From: Gymnothorax reevesii
Taxonomy: Eukaryota; Chordata; Actinopteri; Anguilliformes; Muraenidae
DNA length: 64,000 nucleotides
Direction of reading: 5' to 3'
Assembly (NCBI GenBank): GCA_029721435.1
Contig: CM056576.1
Span: forward strand, 64,933,876 to 64,997,875
Shown here: positions 10,627-22,200 of the stretch, piece after piece
Layout of the letters: each line of letters begins with the position of its first letter
Numbering within the stretch: the first letter of the stretch is position 1
The notes under the pieces: generated by a model
Database searches by the model: none
What the model saw: only the letters and a program-made list of their open reading frames with translations
Told to the model about the DNA's origin: nothing
Program-made: the position numbers and the translations under genes

Positions 10627-12536
10627 CCCCTTTGCGCGGAAGCCAAATCTGGCTATTTAGGTGTTACCTGATTTAAGGCTTTATAATTAAAGATTGCAGC
10701 TTCACAGACAGAAAAACTTTGGCTCAATTGAGTCTGGACACTTGAAGCATTTAGACTATTATTGTATTTCAGTTTATTTTTATGATTTTGGTGGAGAAAT
10801 GGGGCTGCAAACACAAAAAATCATGAAAATTCAACTTTGAAATTGCAAAAAAAATAATTCTGAGGATTGAAAAACTGCTGGGGCATAAAACTATACATTT
10901 CTGGGATCATAAACTTCTTTACCACAAGTACAATTCATCTTGAACATTACATTCTAGATTACCCGCTTGCTATGAGCCAAATTAGACAGCTATCCAGGTG
11001 TCTCCCCAAAGTCTGAGATTCATCAAAATGGTTCACTGTCAAATCATACATTAATCATATATTTAACACACATTAACTTTTGGGGCATGAAATTCAGCAT
11101 GATCTAATGATTTTCTGGTTGAGTTTAGCATGAATTTATCAATATCAGTGCAGTTGAACATCAGTGGTCACCAGTAACCTCTCCAAACACAAAACACGCC
11201 TTTTCTCCATAATAAAGTTTACAATTTTGTCCATTTTTCTTCAAAGTCCCCCAAGCATTAAATAAAGTGCTGTTTAAACAGCTATATCATTCGCGCTGCA
11301 ATGATAAGCTAACCGCCCTCACATTCGAGCTCATAACCTTACACCTTATAAGGGTAAAGACTCACTAACTCAGTAATATCTGAATTCTGAAATATACCTT
11401 ATTTTAACAGAACAGAAATTTCACTACCTGGAAAAATCAAACAATATATGCCGCCATATGTCAGTAGTGATCTACCGGCGTGCGTGGGATGCATGCATTT
11501 GGAGAAACGAAAACCTCGGCATTCGATGTCTTCAAACGCGGAACACAGCAAAAATCCATATTGAGCAAAATGCAAACAGAGTAGAAGTATAACCTTTTTC
11601 TTTATTGGTGCCCACCTCCAGAGACAGATGTATCGGGTAGAAGGAACCCTCCAGTACGGTTTCATTCGGAATAATTCCCATTGACCATGTCCTAATCTTA
11701 TTTAAATCCTCTAAATATAACTGAACACTTCAAGGCCAGTTTTGCAAGCCTTTTTTCTATAAATCGCGTCTTTTTTAGCCGCGTAATGCACGCAACGTAA
11801 ACAGGATGCAACCGAGCCTGCTGATACGCATAGGCTTGTATGCTCTGTGTTTGTCCAATCAATGTGTTTCGCTTACTGTAGAATGTTTAAACACTCAGGA
11901 ATTGGACAAGAAATGAGCCAATCAATACATTGTTACCGCAGAAGTGTCACGAGGGCGTGAAGTCTAACTGCGCAGTTAGGCACTAGGCAGAAGAGCCTGA
12001 ATGTATGATTGAGTGATTGGCTATCAACACCAGTACTTGGGTGGATATAAGGAAGCGCTGAATTTGTAAATGGAGGAATCTCCACGAAAATCCACGGTAG
12101 GGAACTACGCATTTTTTGCACGTGATGAATGTATGTGAGAGAATCAATACCAGATTGAATTTTTTGCTTCAGAAAACAAATTTTTCTGAACCACTAACTG
12201 GAATACCTTTGGCTCACTGTAGCTAAAGTGGTTGCTGTATGGGACAACGATTTTTTTATGTCACAAAAGATCATATTTTTAAACTGCTGGATCGATACTA
12301 TGGGCAAGGATATTTACCAGTTTGCACATCAGGCTTCGCCGAGGAGTTTAGTTCATGCAACTCTTGAAAAACAGGGAGTGGACAAGCTTCCCCATATCCA
12401 AAACCCCGTTCGAGGTCTGCTTGCTTGTGAATATTCAATAACTGATCCGGGGGTGCCATCTAGTGATCAAGTACAGTAACAGCATGCTTAAATTTGCAGT
12501 TTTATAGACGCAAGCGTCTACATCTGCAGAAAGGGG
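10627..12536. mobile_element. TTAA-flanked non-autonomous element (piggyBac-like ends)
   Basis: The tetranucleotide TTAA occurs at 10623-10626 and 12537-12540. Between them the ends read CCCCTTTGCGC.. on the left and, inverted, CCCCTTTCTGC.. on the right. TTAA target sites with C-rich ends are typical of piggyBac elements. The inverted match is short, so pairing of these two ends is likely but not certain. The 1.9-kb interior has no recognisable transposase. Small ORFs inside (11399-11665 minus, 12228-12479 plus) look random. Confidence 0.5.
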
Positions 12537-13670
12537 TTAAGGTGGCATTTTTTTCAAGATGCATCTAATGTTGAAAGAATGAATTTCTTGTGGAACATCC
12601 ACCACTGAACCCTGGGGTGAAACAGATTTACTCAAATCGGAGCTGTTTTATGAGCCTCATCAGTTTAGAGTCTTCAAAAACACCCTGTCATATGTCATCA
12701 TTAATGTGGATGGACATGAGCCACATAACTGTGTGATGCAATGAACAATAATGCTATTGAAAATGGTTGTAATGACCAGCCATTGAACTTATTGATCTTA
12801 GCAATAGCTCTACGAATCGTTGTTTGGTTGCAAATGAGGCGAAGAAAGTTACTGATTCAAGTAAATCAAGCAAATTAATTAAGCAATGAAGGTGAGGTTC
12901 CTACCACCCTTCTATGCCCTTCCTGTAGGCCACAGTGTTCAAATCATGTTTCGCCAAGATGATGAAATTCATATGAGCCTTTTAAGCTGCACTAATATTT
13001 TGCTTGTTGAAATGTCTTTGGGCCAACTAAGAAAATATGCTGCACAGACCACACTGCATCTCGAAGATAAGATACATTACTCTGGCCATCCTGTGTTTGT
13101 TGGTATATGGGGGCGCTTAGACAGGTGTAGAAGGGAGTTGACGAGGATAACAATATGATCAGAGAAACAGTTCTTGCCATTTTTTATGTATGTCTGACAT
13201 AATTGAGCCATAGTATTTCAAAGAGCACCCAACTGAAAAAAGATGCTTAGTTTTTTCTATAAATTTGGATAGTCAGAAAAGAACAAAACACATATTTTTA
13301 TGGTCCAACAGTTCTGTCCTCCATTCTTATTACAGGCTACAGGTGGTTACACATATGGACTAGACAACCAGTCTGCTGTGTGTGAATAAATGTTAGAGGG
13401 CAGTTTGACCTCCATTATAAAATTTCTCAGACATGAGTAGATTTTACCTGCCAATAACCAGTTATTCCTGGCAAACCCAAACCCAAGCCCACACTGTAAA
13501 GGACAAGCTAACTATGTTGGAGTGCACATTACAGGACAAATGGACAAATGTAGTGCATTAGCTGTCGATAAAATGTGAAAGCCTCCAGGGATGAAAAGTA
13601 TTTGGCACCAATTTTTGTTGTGGAGTGTTTTGCCCATGTGCACAGAAATCCATTCAAAAAAATAAATCTG

Positions 13671-14145
13671 CGGTAAAGCATTGCATTGCGAAGCAGGGGT
13701 GACTATCACGTCGTAGGTTCGAGCCCCGCTTCGTACCAGCCGGCAGTGGTTGGCAGCTTTTTCGAGCAGCGCACAATTGGCTATAGCGCTACAGGTTGCA
13801 AATTGGGAAGGGACTGCTGGAAAGGGAAATAATAGTTGCCTTGTTTGTTGCTCAAGCGCCTCCTGGTGTCCAGACTGACGCTTGTCAGGAAGATTCTAAG
13901 TCTGTTTATGTCCGGGTATCCTCTGCTCTCATTCTGAACTTGTAAAGATTCAACCAATGAGTGTATAAGAAGTGGTGGCTAACAGGCATGTGCTTCGGAG
14001 GAGAGCCGCAAACTGTCTTCACTCTCCTGAATTGGCAGCAAGGGGTCACATACGAGCAAGCCTTGTACATAGTTCACCAGTTGGGCATTCCAGATTCGGA
14101 TGGGATTGGAGATGCCAAATTACAAATACTTAAATAAATAAATGA
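13671..14145 (+). mobile_element. Long tRNA-derived SINE, copy 1
   Basis: It starts with a decayed tRNA-like head containing the pol III B-box GGTTCGAGCCCCG (about 13716-13728). A body of about 380 bp follows (AATTGGGAAGGGACTGC.., GTGCTTCGGAGGAGAGCC.., AAGGGGTCACATACGAGCAAG..) and the end is GGGATTGGAGATGCCAAATT plus an AAAT-rich tail. The same body recurs at 21765-22200 (+) and, inverted, at 32666-33101. The A-box is degraded in this copy. Confidence 0.85.
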
Positions 14146-14559
14146 ATCGGAAATGACTGTGTGGCAAAAACTAGTAGATCAGAATGGAGTTTGTATAAAA
14201 ATCAGAACTCTGACTGAGAGGAATGGAGTGCAGTCCTGGTGCAATCGGTGCAGATCTGGCTTGCTATTCCTCTGGAAGACGGGTCCAATCTTCTTATTGT
14301 GGCGATGACTATTCTTATTTTTTGCTGTAGAATGGGACCACTGAACCCTGTACAGTCCATAACCTTTATTTAATGCATGATTTTCAAAATGTGAACTCTG
14401 ACATATCGCAACTGTGTGCACGAGTGATTTTCGTTGGCTGATGTAGGGTATTGTTGCATTCCACCGCCAGGTGGCAGCAAAACCCAAAAGCATGCCGATT
14501 GGAAATCTGGCCCATTAGAAAGACTTGAAATCTCTGCCAGCATAGCTGGATTTGAATTT

Positions 14560-14854
14560 TGGCCTATATCTCAGCTGTACTTTGGCCTAGATATGCCAAA
14601 GTTTAATCACCTGTTCCTCTTGTGCTACTCTAACATTCTGCAAAGTTCGGTTAAAATTTATGCGGTCATTTTTGGGATATCCTGCTAACAGACAGACCGA
14701 CAAAAGGATCGCCACCAAAATTTAGTAGGTTCTTTCTTGGATCAAGATTCACCTGTTTACCCATTTTCATGATGATTCGCTCAGTAGTTTTTGAGTAATC
14801 CTGCAGACAAACAAATAAATGCAGGTGATTTTATAACCTCCTTGGTGGAGGTAA
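14560..14854 (-). repeat. Dispersed repeat ending in ATTACCTCCACCAAGGAGG
   Basis: On the minus strand the segment starts ATTACCTCCACCAAGGAGG (14854 downward). It continues through TTTGTTTGTCTGCAGGATTACTCAAAAACTACTGAGC-type sequence to GTCGGTCTGTCTGTTAGCAGGATA. This arrangement is familiar as a widespread metazoan and fish interspersed repeat. The far boundary near 14560 is uncertain, and I do not assign a class. Confidence 0.6.
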
Positions 14855-16539
14855 TAATCATTTCATCATTTCAGGGAAAAAAGCTGCCCAGCACATAAAT
14901 CTATGTGAAAAAGGTAATTCCCCCCCTAAAATGAAATGGCTTCTGCACTCTTTCGCTGCAATAATTGCAATTAATAGCTATCGCTTATGAGAGTTCAGTC
15001 TTGCAGATCACTGTGAAAGAACTGTGGCCCAATCTTTTTTCTTTTTTTTTTTTTGCAGAATTGCTTTAATTGTGGCTTTATTGCAGAATTTAGGACTAGG
15101 AACTGCCTGTTTCTGGTCATGCTGCAATATGTCAATATGTTTAATGTCAGGACATTGAACCACCACTGAAATCCTAATTTTGTATCTTTCGACCCAGTCA
15201 GAGATGGGCTTTTTCTTGTACTTTAAATGGATGTATTGCTGTATAACCCAGTTGCGATACAGACCTTGTACTGATGAAAGGCCAGATTTTTTAGTGGAGA
15301 GCTAAGGGTTCCCTCACTATCACACTGCCACCTGCATATGTGACTAGTGGTGTGATATTCTTATTGCGGACTACTTCGATGGATTTGCTCCAGTTGTTAT
15401 GGACCGATTCATATCAAGAAGTTTGCCTTTCTCCTTAGATGTGAAACACCCTGCCCATTTAGGGTAGGCAGATAAACTTCATCTTTTTTTATAAAACTAT
15501 AAAGTCAGACTTCTGCATACAGCATGGTTGTGTCCGTTGATTATTATACTAGCGAAAAAGGGTCAAAGAAATTGTCATCCTTGAAGAAAAGATAGAAAAA
15601 TGGGTGAATCTGGAATGTAACGTGAAACACAAGCTTGATGGTAAAATTCTTAAACATCTATTTTTATTTTAAAAAATAGAGCTTTCCTTGGACAAACAGA
15701 TTACAACCTATGATGATACACATAGAACATTACATTTGATTTTAAATTTATTAAAACACATCAGAAGGATCCATCATTTTGCAGTATGCTCTCTGCAACG
15801 TGAGAAAAGGGAATCGGAGAAATGTCTATCGCAGTTTGAATTTGAAATGTATAGACATGAATATATACCAAGTAAATGCGCGTACTTTGAGTTTTAACAC
15901 GGCCAACAAGTGATCAAAGACATTGAATCTAAGCAGAGAAATGATAATTTGAAGACGTTGCTATAGTTTATTTTAATGTGACTACACAAGAATGTATTTT
16001 GACAACTTACCTTTTCCCAAAGCCATTTTATCAAAATGAAGAACAATACAAAATGTAGAACAATGGGCCTTAAAACCTGAACAGATATAAATGCATACAA
16101 GTTCCCCAAGTAATGTCTGTAATTTTGACTTCTAACTACTAAATTCAGACTGCATCGCTACAATTTTCACCATGCACATTGTAAGCATAATCATCATAAC
16201 CCCTTTGCTTCACACACATGCCATGCTTTCTTTTTGGGGAAAAAAAAAACTAACCTCCCCCAGATTGTAACTCGGGGATTATCAAAGACATATTATCATG
16301 GGTATTCAGGGAAAATGCAATCTATAAGTGCATATTTTGTTCTTGTCCAAGTCTTTTTTTTATGGAAGAAGTAAAGCTTTGAAGGATTTCCAGCCATTAT
16401 TGGGCTGCAGTAAACAGAATAATTTGCGCTAAAGGTATTCATTTTCTATTTTTAAGGCATGTTTCAGGGCTGGGTATGGTGATTGTGCTGCACATCCTCT
16501 GTCACACAGATCATCCCAAAAGCCTGGTAGGAAATAAGG

Positions 16540-17130
16540 TTTTATAGCTCCGCTGTCACGACTATCACGATCAGTGGAGCTTATGTAATGCCGAGTCATC
16601 CGGCGTCCGTCCATCCGTCTGTCCCACAGCAACTTCTAACTTCAAATCTGAATATCTCAAAAACTGTCTGATAAATTTTTCCTAATTTGGTGTGAGCCTT
16701 CTTTAAGATATTCTAAATATTAACTGAAAATTCTACCCCCTGGTTTTAGAGAAATTCAGCATTTTGCACATAGAAAATCTGTGTTTGTGCTAATTTTTCA
16801 GTCTTTCATCTCAAAAACTGTCTGATAAATTTTTGTCTAATTTGCTTTGAGCCTTCCTTATGATGTTCTGATGATCCCCTGCGAAAATCAGAAAATTCTA
16901 CATCCTGGTTTTTGAGAAATTCAGCATTTTGGACTGAGATCAGTGTTTGTTCTCCTTTTTTCAGTCTTGCATTCATATCTCAGAAACTGTCTGATAACTA
17001 TTTTGCTCCGCTGTGACCATAGTCAGCAGTGAGTGGAGCTTTTCTAATGCCATGTCATCCGGCGTCTGTCTGTCTGTCCATCCAACGTCAAGTTTTCACT
17101 TCAAATTTGAATATCTCAAAAACTCTCATG
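16540..17130 (+). repeat. Complex tandem repeat, period about 135-170 bp
   Basis: The block ATCTCAAAAACTGTCTGATA recurs at 16654, 16808 and 16977 (with variation), and a shortened copy lies near 17113. Each is followed by GAGCCTT.., GAAAATTCTAC.CCTGG and GAGAAATTCAGCATTTTG. A different module beginning GCTCCGCTGT and ending TCATCCGGCGTC.GTC brackets the array near 16546 and 17013. Probably a dispersed element with internal tandem units. Confidence 0.75.
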
Positions 17131-17269
17131 CAGACAGAAAAGATGCTCTTTGACACGGCAATTGAACTCAATAAAAGTAAAAATTATTTTATGTTTGTCA
17201 TCCATTAGCGTCATCTCATTCCAATAACACGTTATGCTAATATGATAAATCGATTAACTTAAAGGCTGC

Positions 17270-17620
17270 CAGCTCTCACACATTCGCCGTGAGAATTTGT
17301 GCTTCATTCACGTTCCTGTGCTGTAGTCAGTAATTATTCAATCAACAAAATGCATGTGTTTCACAATCGTTCAAATTGTTTAAATGAAATAAGACCATTT
17401 GAAACATTTTTATGCAATTCCACTGCTTCCAACCCCTGAGTGAAGTGTGAGAATTCCAGAATCATAATTTTTCTCATATTACAAAATCCACCGTAACACA
17501 TGTGAAACTAATAAACTTCAACGCACAAGGACTTCAATTCCACCAGAGAATCTCTACAAACGGTCTGATAGAATAATTTCTGACTACAGCATGAGAACGT
17601 GAATGCCATTTAAACTCAAG
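17270..17620. repeat. Dispersed inverted-repeat family, copy 2
   Basis: The arms at 17305-17343 and 17567-17605 are inverted copies of each other (about 34 of 39 positions, around CTGTAGTCAG.AATTATT). The right half matches window positions 56-250 directly. Bases 17351-17390 match 21-60 in inverted orientation. The element thus has long terminal inverted repeats and no coding capacity. Confidence 0.6.
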
Positions 17621-17869
17621 CTGAATATCTGAAACCTTGTGTAAATAATGAAAATGATAGTTGGTAAACGGGTAACGGTATAAATTTTTTTTTTTTTAAA
17701 TAGAAATAATTTGTCGAGACAGTTAACGTAGCTTCTTTTCCCGTTTGCTTCCTGAACTTATGTTATAATTCTAGCTTCAGTAGGAACCTCAACAGAGACT
17801 CAGCTAACATTAGTTTCTATTGTGCACAGTATAGCTACACAGTATGGCGTTTGCCATTGCCATTGATTA

Positions 17870-18053
17870 GACGTCAGAAGGGATCCAGTAGCGGTACTTT
17901 CTTCTTCTTAGAAGGCTGCATTTTTCACGGTCCTCCCTTAATTCCGTCTGTAAAATTGACATAGGGTGTAAGGGACAAGTTAAATTTATGGTAAGGGGAT
18001 AGAGCTGAGGTTCAGTTTAGGGAAAGTACTGCTACTGGATCCCTTCTGACGTC
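17870..18053. mobile_element. MITE with 32-bp terminal inverted repeats
   Basis: GACGTCAGAAGGGATCCAGT begins the left end (17870-17901), and the right end (18022-18053) is its inverse with one mismatch in 32. The interior is 120 bp with no coding content. No convincing target duplication was found; the motif GCCATTG occurs on both sides, but not abutting. Superfamily undetermined. Confidence 0.8.
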
Positions 18054-20294
18054 AACCTTGCCATTGCTTCTCCCGGGGTTCCTTACTTCCTTCAAGCTAG
18101 CTTGCGGCTCCTCCTACCTCCTGGACAGACCAAACACTGCTTACTGATGTAAAGAGCATCACTGGATGTGCGCCTGTATTTGAATATAGTGCGGGAATGT
18201 CGCCACAGACACACTGATCGCTTTATCTGGAAAAGAGTGAAATATAAGTGCTTTCATCAGTGGGTCATAGGCCCAATCATCGTTTTTATCCCCCCTCTCT
18301 GATAGACAATGACTTAACAGACAGAAAAGAGACGGAAATCTAATGGATTACCACTTTGATGTGTCATGTGTTAATATTGCAGAAGTTTTCAAGGATTTCT
18401 GAAATGGAAGTTATGACATGGACATTTCAGTCATCCTCAGCGGAAATCTCTAGGTCGACAGGGCTCTTGTTTTTTTTTTTAATTTGGTAAAAATTTTTTT
18501 TTTGTTTTTCTTTTTAACATTGGAATCATGAACGCTGACCTTGTCTGAGCTGAGCAAGGTCTGCAGTACTTCAAATGTTTGTGATGGGTTCTTTTGTGAC
18601 TTCCCAAATGAGTCCTTTCTGTGCTACATTTTCTGTGTCTTTTCTCAAGACGATGGCTTTTACTGTGGTTCTCTGGTGTACCAGAGCCTTAAAAATTGCT
18701 TTGTAACCTTTTCTAGGTTATATTTCTTATTTCTTGTCTCTTCCAGAATTTATTTTGATTGTAGCATATTGCAATACTTTTTTGGAAACGTTTTAGCCTA
18801 TTACTATAAGTGATGTTTACATCAAAAGGGCTAGTGTTGATGAACCCTAGGTGATTGTAATAAACAGGCCAGTTGTATTTGATTGCTTCATCCAGTAGTA
18901 AATGCAACAATAATTTAAAAAGAGCATTTTGTATTTACTCAGGTCATCTTTCTCTGATATTACTTTTAGATTGAAGATTTAAAACCGATAAGTTTGACAA
19001 AAATGCAAAAACACATGAAATCAGGTACGGGGAAGATACTTTTTTATGGTACCATCTGTGAGGTGGAGTGCTTTACGCTAGTGCAGTGACATTGGTGGTG
19101 CGGTCATTGCTCATTTTCCCTCAAGAGTCAAGGAGCATGCCAGTCATGGGGCCCATGTGTTCCTTCTCTGGAAAGTGGCAGAAAAAGACGTGGCACTCGT
19201 CCCATTCTAGCTAATTAAGGACGATTCCTGAGATGCTTCTAGGTAAAGCCAAGCTGCTGCAACTTAGTCCAGTGCCGTGTCAAACCACTGAGCAGATGAG
19301 CCAAGTTGTGCACAGTGTCAAACAAACTGCCCCTTTCTCCTTAAACTTCCTCCTTGCCGATGCATGGCAGATAGTGAAAGGAGAATGTCAAACAGATGGA
19401 GAGCCCTCACTGGCCTGATGTTTGTATTTTAATTATATTAAGGCCAGACCCGCTTGGCTCCACAATAAATGTTCATCCAGGGCCCAATTTATAATCATTT
19501 AGCCAGCACCTGTTTCAGAGAAACAAGGGTCAGGGACCAGACGGGGGGAAAACATGCAAAAAAAGAAATGATAAAAAAAACACAGAAAGCAAAGTCACAT
19601 ATGTTCTGTACTGCAGTGTCTCTTTCAATGCGAGGAGAGTTAATGCAGTAATAAGTGTGTTTAATGCATTTAGAGGAGTGTACAGAATGTGAGAACTCCG
19701 TGTGGAACTTGGTCCTATCAATGAATTTATGATTTAAGAAATGTGTATATTTGAAATTGATGGTTTGGAGATGCGAGTATAATATTCTGAGTGCTGTGAT
19801 TAGAATAAGGATTTATGAGTTCAGTGATACTGCATGACAGCCAACTCTATGGGATGTGCTTGAGAAAACTTTATGGAGTGGTTCGACTCTTCCGTAGTCA
19901 TTAAAAGACTTCGGCCAAAATTAAAGCTACTCTTGATGGAAATAAATGTTTTGCAATAACAAACACACGTGGTAATTACAGCTAAAGGTGGTCCAAAAAA
20001 TATTAGAGTATAACATTTTTTGGCTTGACAGTACATTTCTTAAATATTAATGTTATATTCCAGACCAGGAAGCAAGTGCAGAGGCAGGGTACAATCCAAC
20101 AGATAGGTTTTTTGGCAGCAGCACGGTATAATTGTGGACAAAACCCCCAGAGGAGGAAAGCACAGTTCAACATGAATATAACAGGCGAAGATGAGCTGTC
20201 AATTGCCAGCCTGTGGCCATCAGGATAAGGGCCAGGTGGAGTGCACTCTTCGCCAGTGCCAGTGCATGGACCCAATGCTGAACACTGTTTAGGG

Positions 20295-20485
20295 TTTAGA
20301 ACTTGTTCATATTTCAGAGGAACTGGCTTGGAAGGGTTAGCATGAGCCTGGTCCCAATCCAGGACCCTGGTCAGGCTTGGGAGCTTGTTCCTATTAAAGT
20401 GGACAGAGGAACTGACTTCAGCTGGGTTAACTTGAATGCAGTCACAATCTTGAAGCCTGAGTAGGCTAGGAAGCTTACTGGAGTT
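20295..20485. repeat. Diverged two-unit tandem duplication, about 95-100 bp
   Basis: The elements CTTGTTC.TATT, AGAGGAACTG.CTT, GGGTTA..ATGA and AGGCTTGG / AGGCTAGG occur in the same order in two consecutive units. The array keeps a minus frame open (20003-20539), which I do not accept as a gene. Confidence 0.5.
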
Positions 20486-20959
20486 AACTGTGTGAATAGG
20501 GAAGCTTCTGTGAAATGCTGTCATTAAAGACAACATCACACATAATAATGAAGAGAAGTTTTAACTACTGAAGATTGCATAACTCATGGTAAAGAAAAAG
20601 AGTTTCTACTTGGAATCCTGACTTGGGTCTTATCACAAATAGAAAATTACTATCCAGCAACTAGCAGTACAAAGCAAGTGGCTTAAATACACATCACATA
20701 GCCATTAGGAAATGACCATGAAACGAGACACAGCCAAGGAGGAGAGGGCACGAAAGACGTAGACCAGTCAAAGGAGACGTGCTTCTAATAGACACGCAAG
20801 TTGCTGAATGGTCAAGGAAACGAAAGGCATTCACTCAAGGATTGTGACAACTGCCTAATTTTACTGAGCAACTCAACCATGTTTCTGATTTTTCAAAATA
20901 AACACTTATTTCACCTTTGATTCTTGCAACATACATTAAACAAGGCAATCAGAGATAGC

Positions 20960-21060
20960 AGACCTGGCCCCAGCCACGGGCTGACAGACAGAGTGACAGA
21001 CACACACACACATAGACATGATCATTGCTCAACCTGGCCCCCTAGGGGAGGGGCCAGGTA
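20960..21060. repeat. Short CA run and 10-bp palindrome
   Basis: (CA)n near 21001-21011, then ACCTGGCCCC (21032-21041) inverted as GGGGCCAGGT (21050-21059) with an 8-base loop. A related ACCTGGCCCC lies near 20963. Nothing else is recognised between 21061 and 21764. Confidence 0.6.
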
Positions 21061-21764
21061 ATAATATTGGGCAGTGAAGTATTTATCACTTTGTAATGTT
21101 TCCATTTCTATTCACAACACTGAGTGACAGAAGGCAGTTTTTCAGGTATCATTTCGTCTCATTTTTTCTATAAACAAGTCATGGTCTTTGCCCTCTTTTG
21201 TCTATAAATGTGCTGTGTGTTCTCTATATAGAACGTTTTGGACGTGTTGAGACTCCGGGCAAGCCAGATCAGCGCCTGCACCCTCCTCTTACGAACCCGT
21301 GCCTAACAGCCTCAGTAACTGCAGCATAAATTGAAATCTTTCATTTTTGCATAACCGATGAAGCAAACGATCAGTTACACAAACATTATTTTGCGTAGCC
21401 TCATAGTGAGTTATGAGGTTCTGTATTCACACAAATGGCAAATCATTCGCGCAAAGATTTGAAAAATTAAGGCCTTAAGCACTTAAAACTAAATGACAGC
21501 GATGCAGTGCCGTCTGTAATGAGGGAAGAACAGGTGGGAAGAACTGCAAAAGACACAACCTGCACGTTAAATGGTAGCTCTGGTCCCTATACTGTCGAAC
21601 CAAATCTAAACTAATCCATTTGCTAGTCTTTAAAGGTTTGCCGGGCCCGGGGTGGTTTTTAAAGACTTTACTCCTTAATGCTCAGTCCAGGAGTGAAGAC
21701 TGAGGGAACGAAAAGTGTTCGTCCAACGGAAACAAGTTTCCACCCAGTATCACCTTCAAAAACG

Positions 21765-22200
21765 ACAAGGGAGGGTTCAATCCCCGGTCATACCAACCAG
21801 CAGTGGTCGGCAGCTTTTTTAGAACAGCAAACTATTGGCTGAAGCGCTGTAGGGATGCAAATTGGGAAGGGACCGCTGGGAAGGGAAATTAAAAATGGTT
21901 TCCTTGTTTGTTGCTCAGGTGCCTCCTTTTGGCCAGCCGGGCGCACATCTGTGAGATTCTGAACTTGCTCATGTTTGGGTATCCCCCGCCCTCGTTCTGA
22001 ATTTACAATATTTTCGACCAGTGAGTGTAGTGCCTGGCCTGACAGGCGCATGCTTCGGAGGGGAGCCACAAACTGTCTCTCTCTCCTGAGCTGGCAATAG
22101 GGGGTCGCATACGAGCAAGGCTTGTGCATAGTTCTCGGATCGGCATTCCAAATTCGGGTGGGATTGGAGATGCCAAATGAAAAAAAAAAAAAAAAACAAA
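21765..22200 (+). mobile_element. Long tRNA-derived SINE, copy 2
   Basis: Same body as the copy at 13671-14145, starting around a B-box-like GGTTCAATCCCCGG (21774) and ending GGGATTGGAGATGCCAAAT plus a poly-A of about 16. It is truncated at the 5' end, without the A-box. The minus-strand ORFs 21788-22129, 21969-22226 and 22003-22218 are shadows of this repeat. Confidence 0.85.

Noticed and set aside
16540..17130. CRISPR-like array
   Set aside because: Unit length and divergence do not fit, and the genome is eukaryotic.
20003..20539. 178-codon minus-strand ORF as a gene
   Set aside because: It runs through a diverged tandem duplication, has no recognisable domain and no splice or promoter context, and resembles repeat-derived open sequence.
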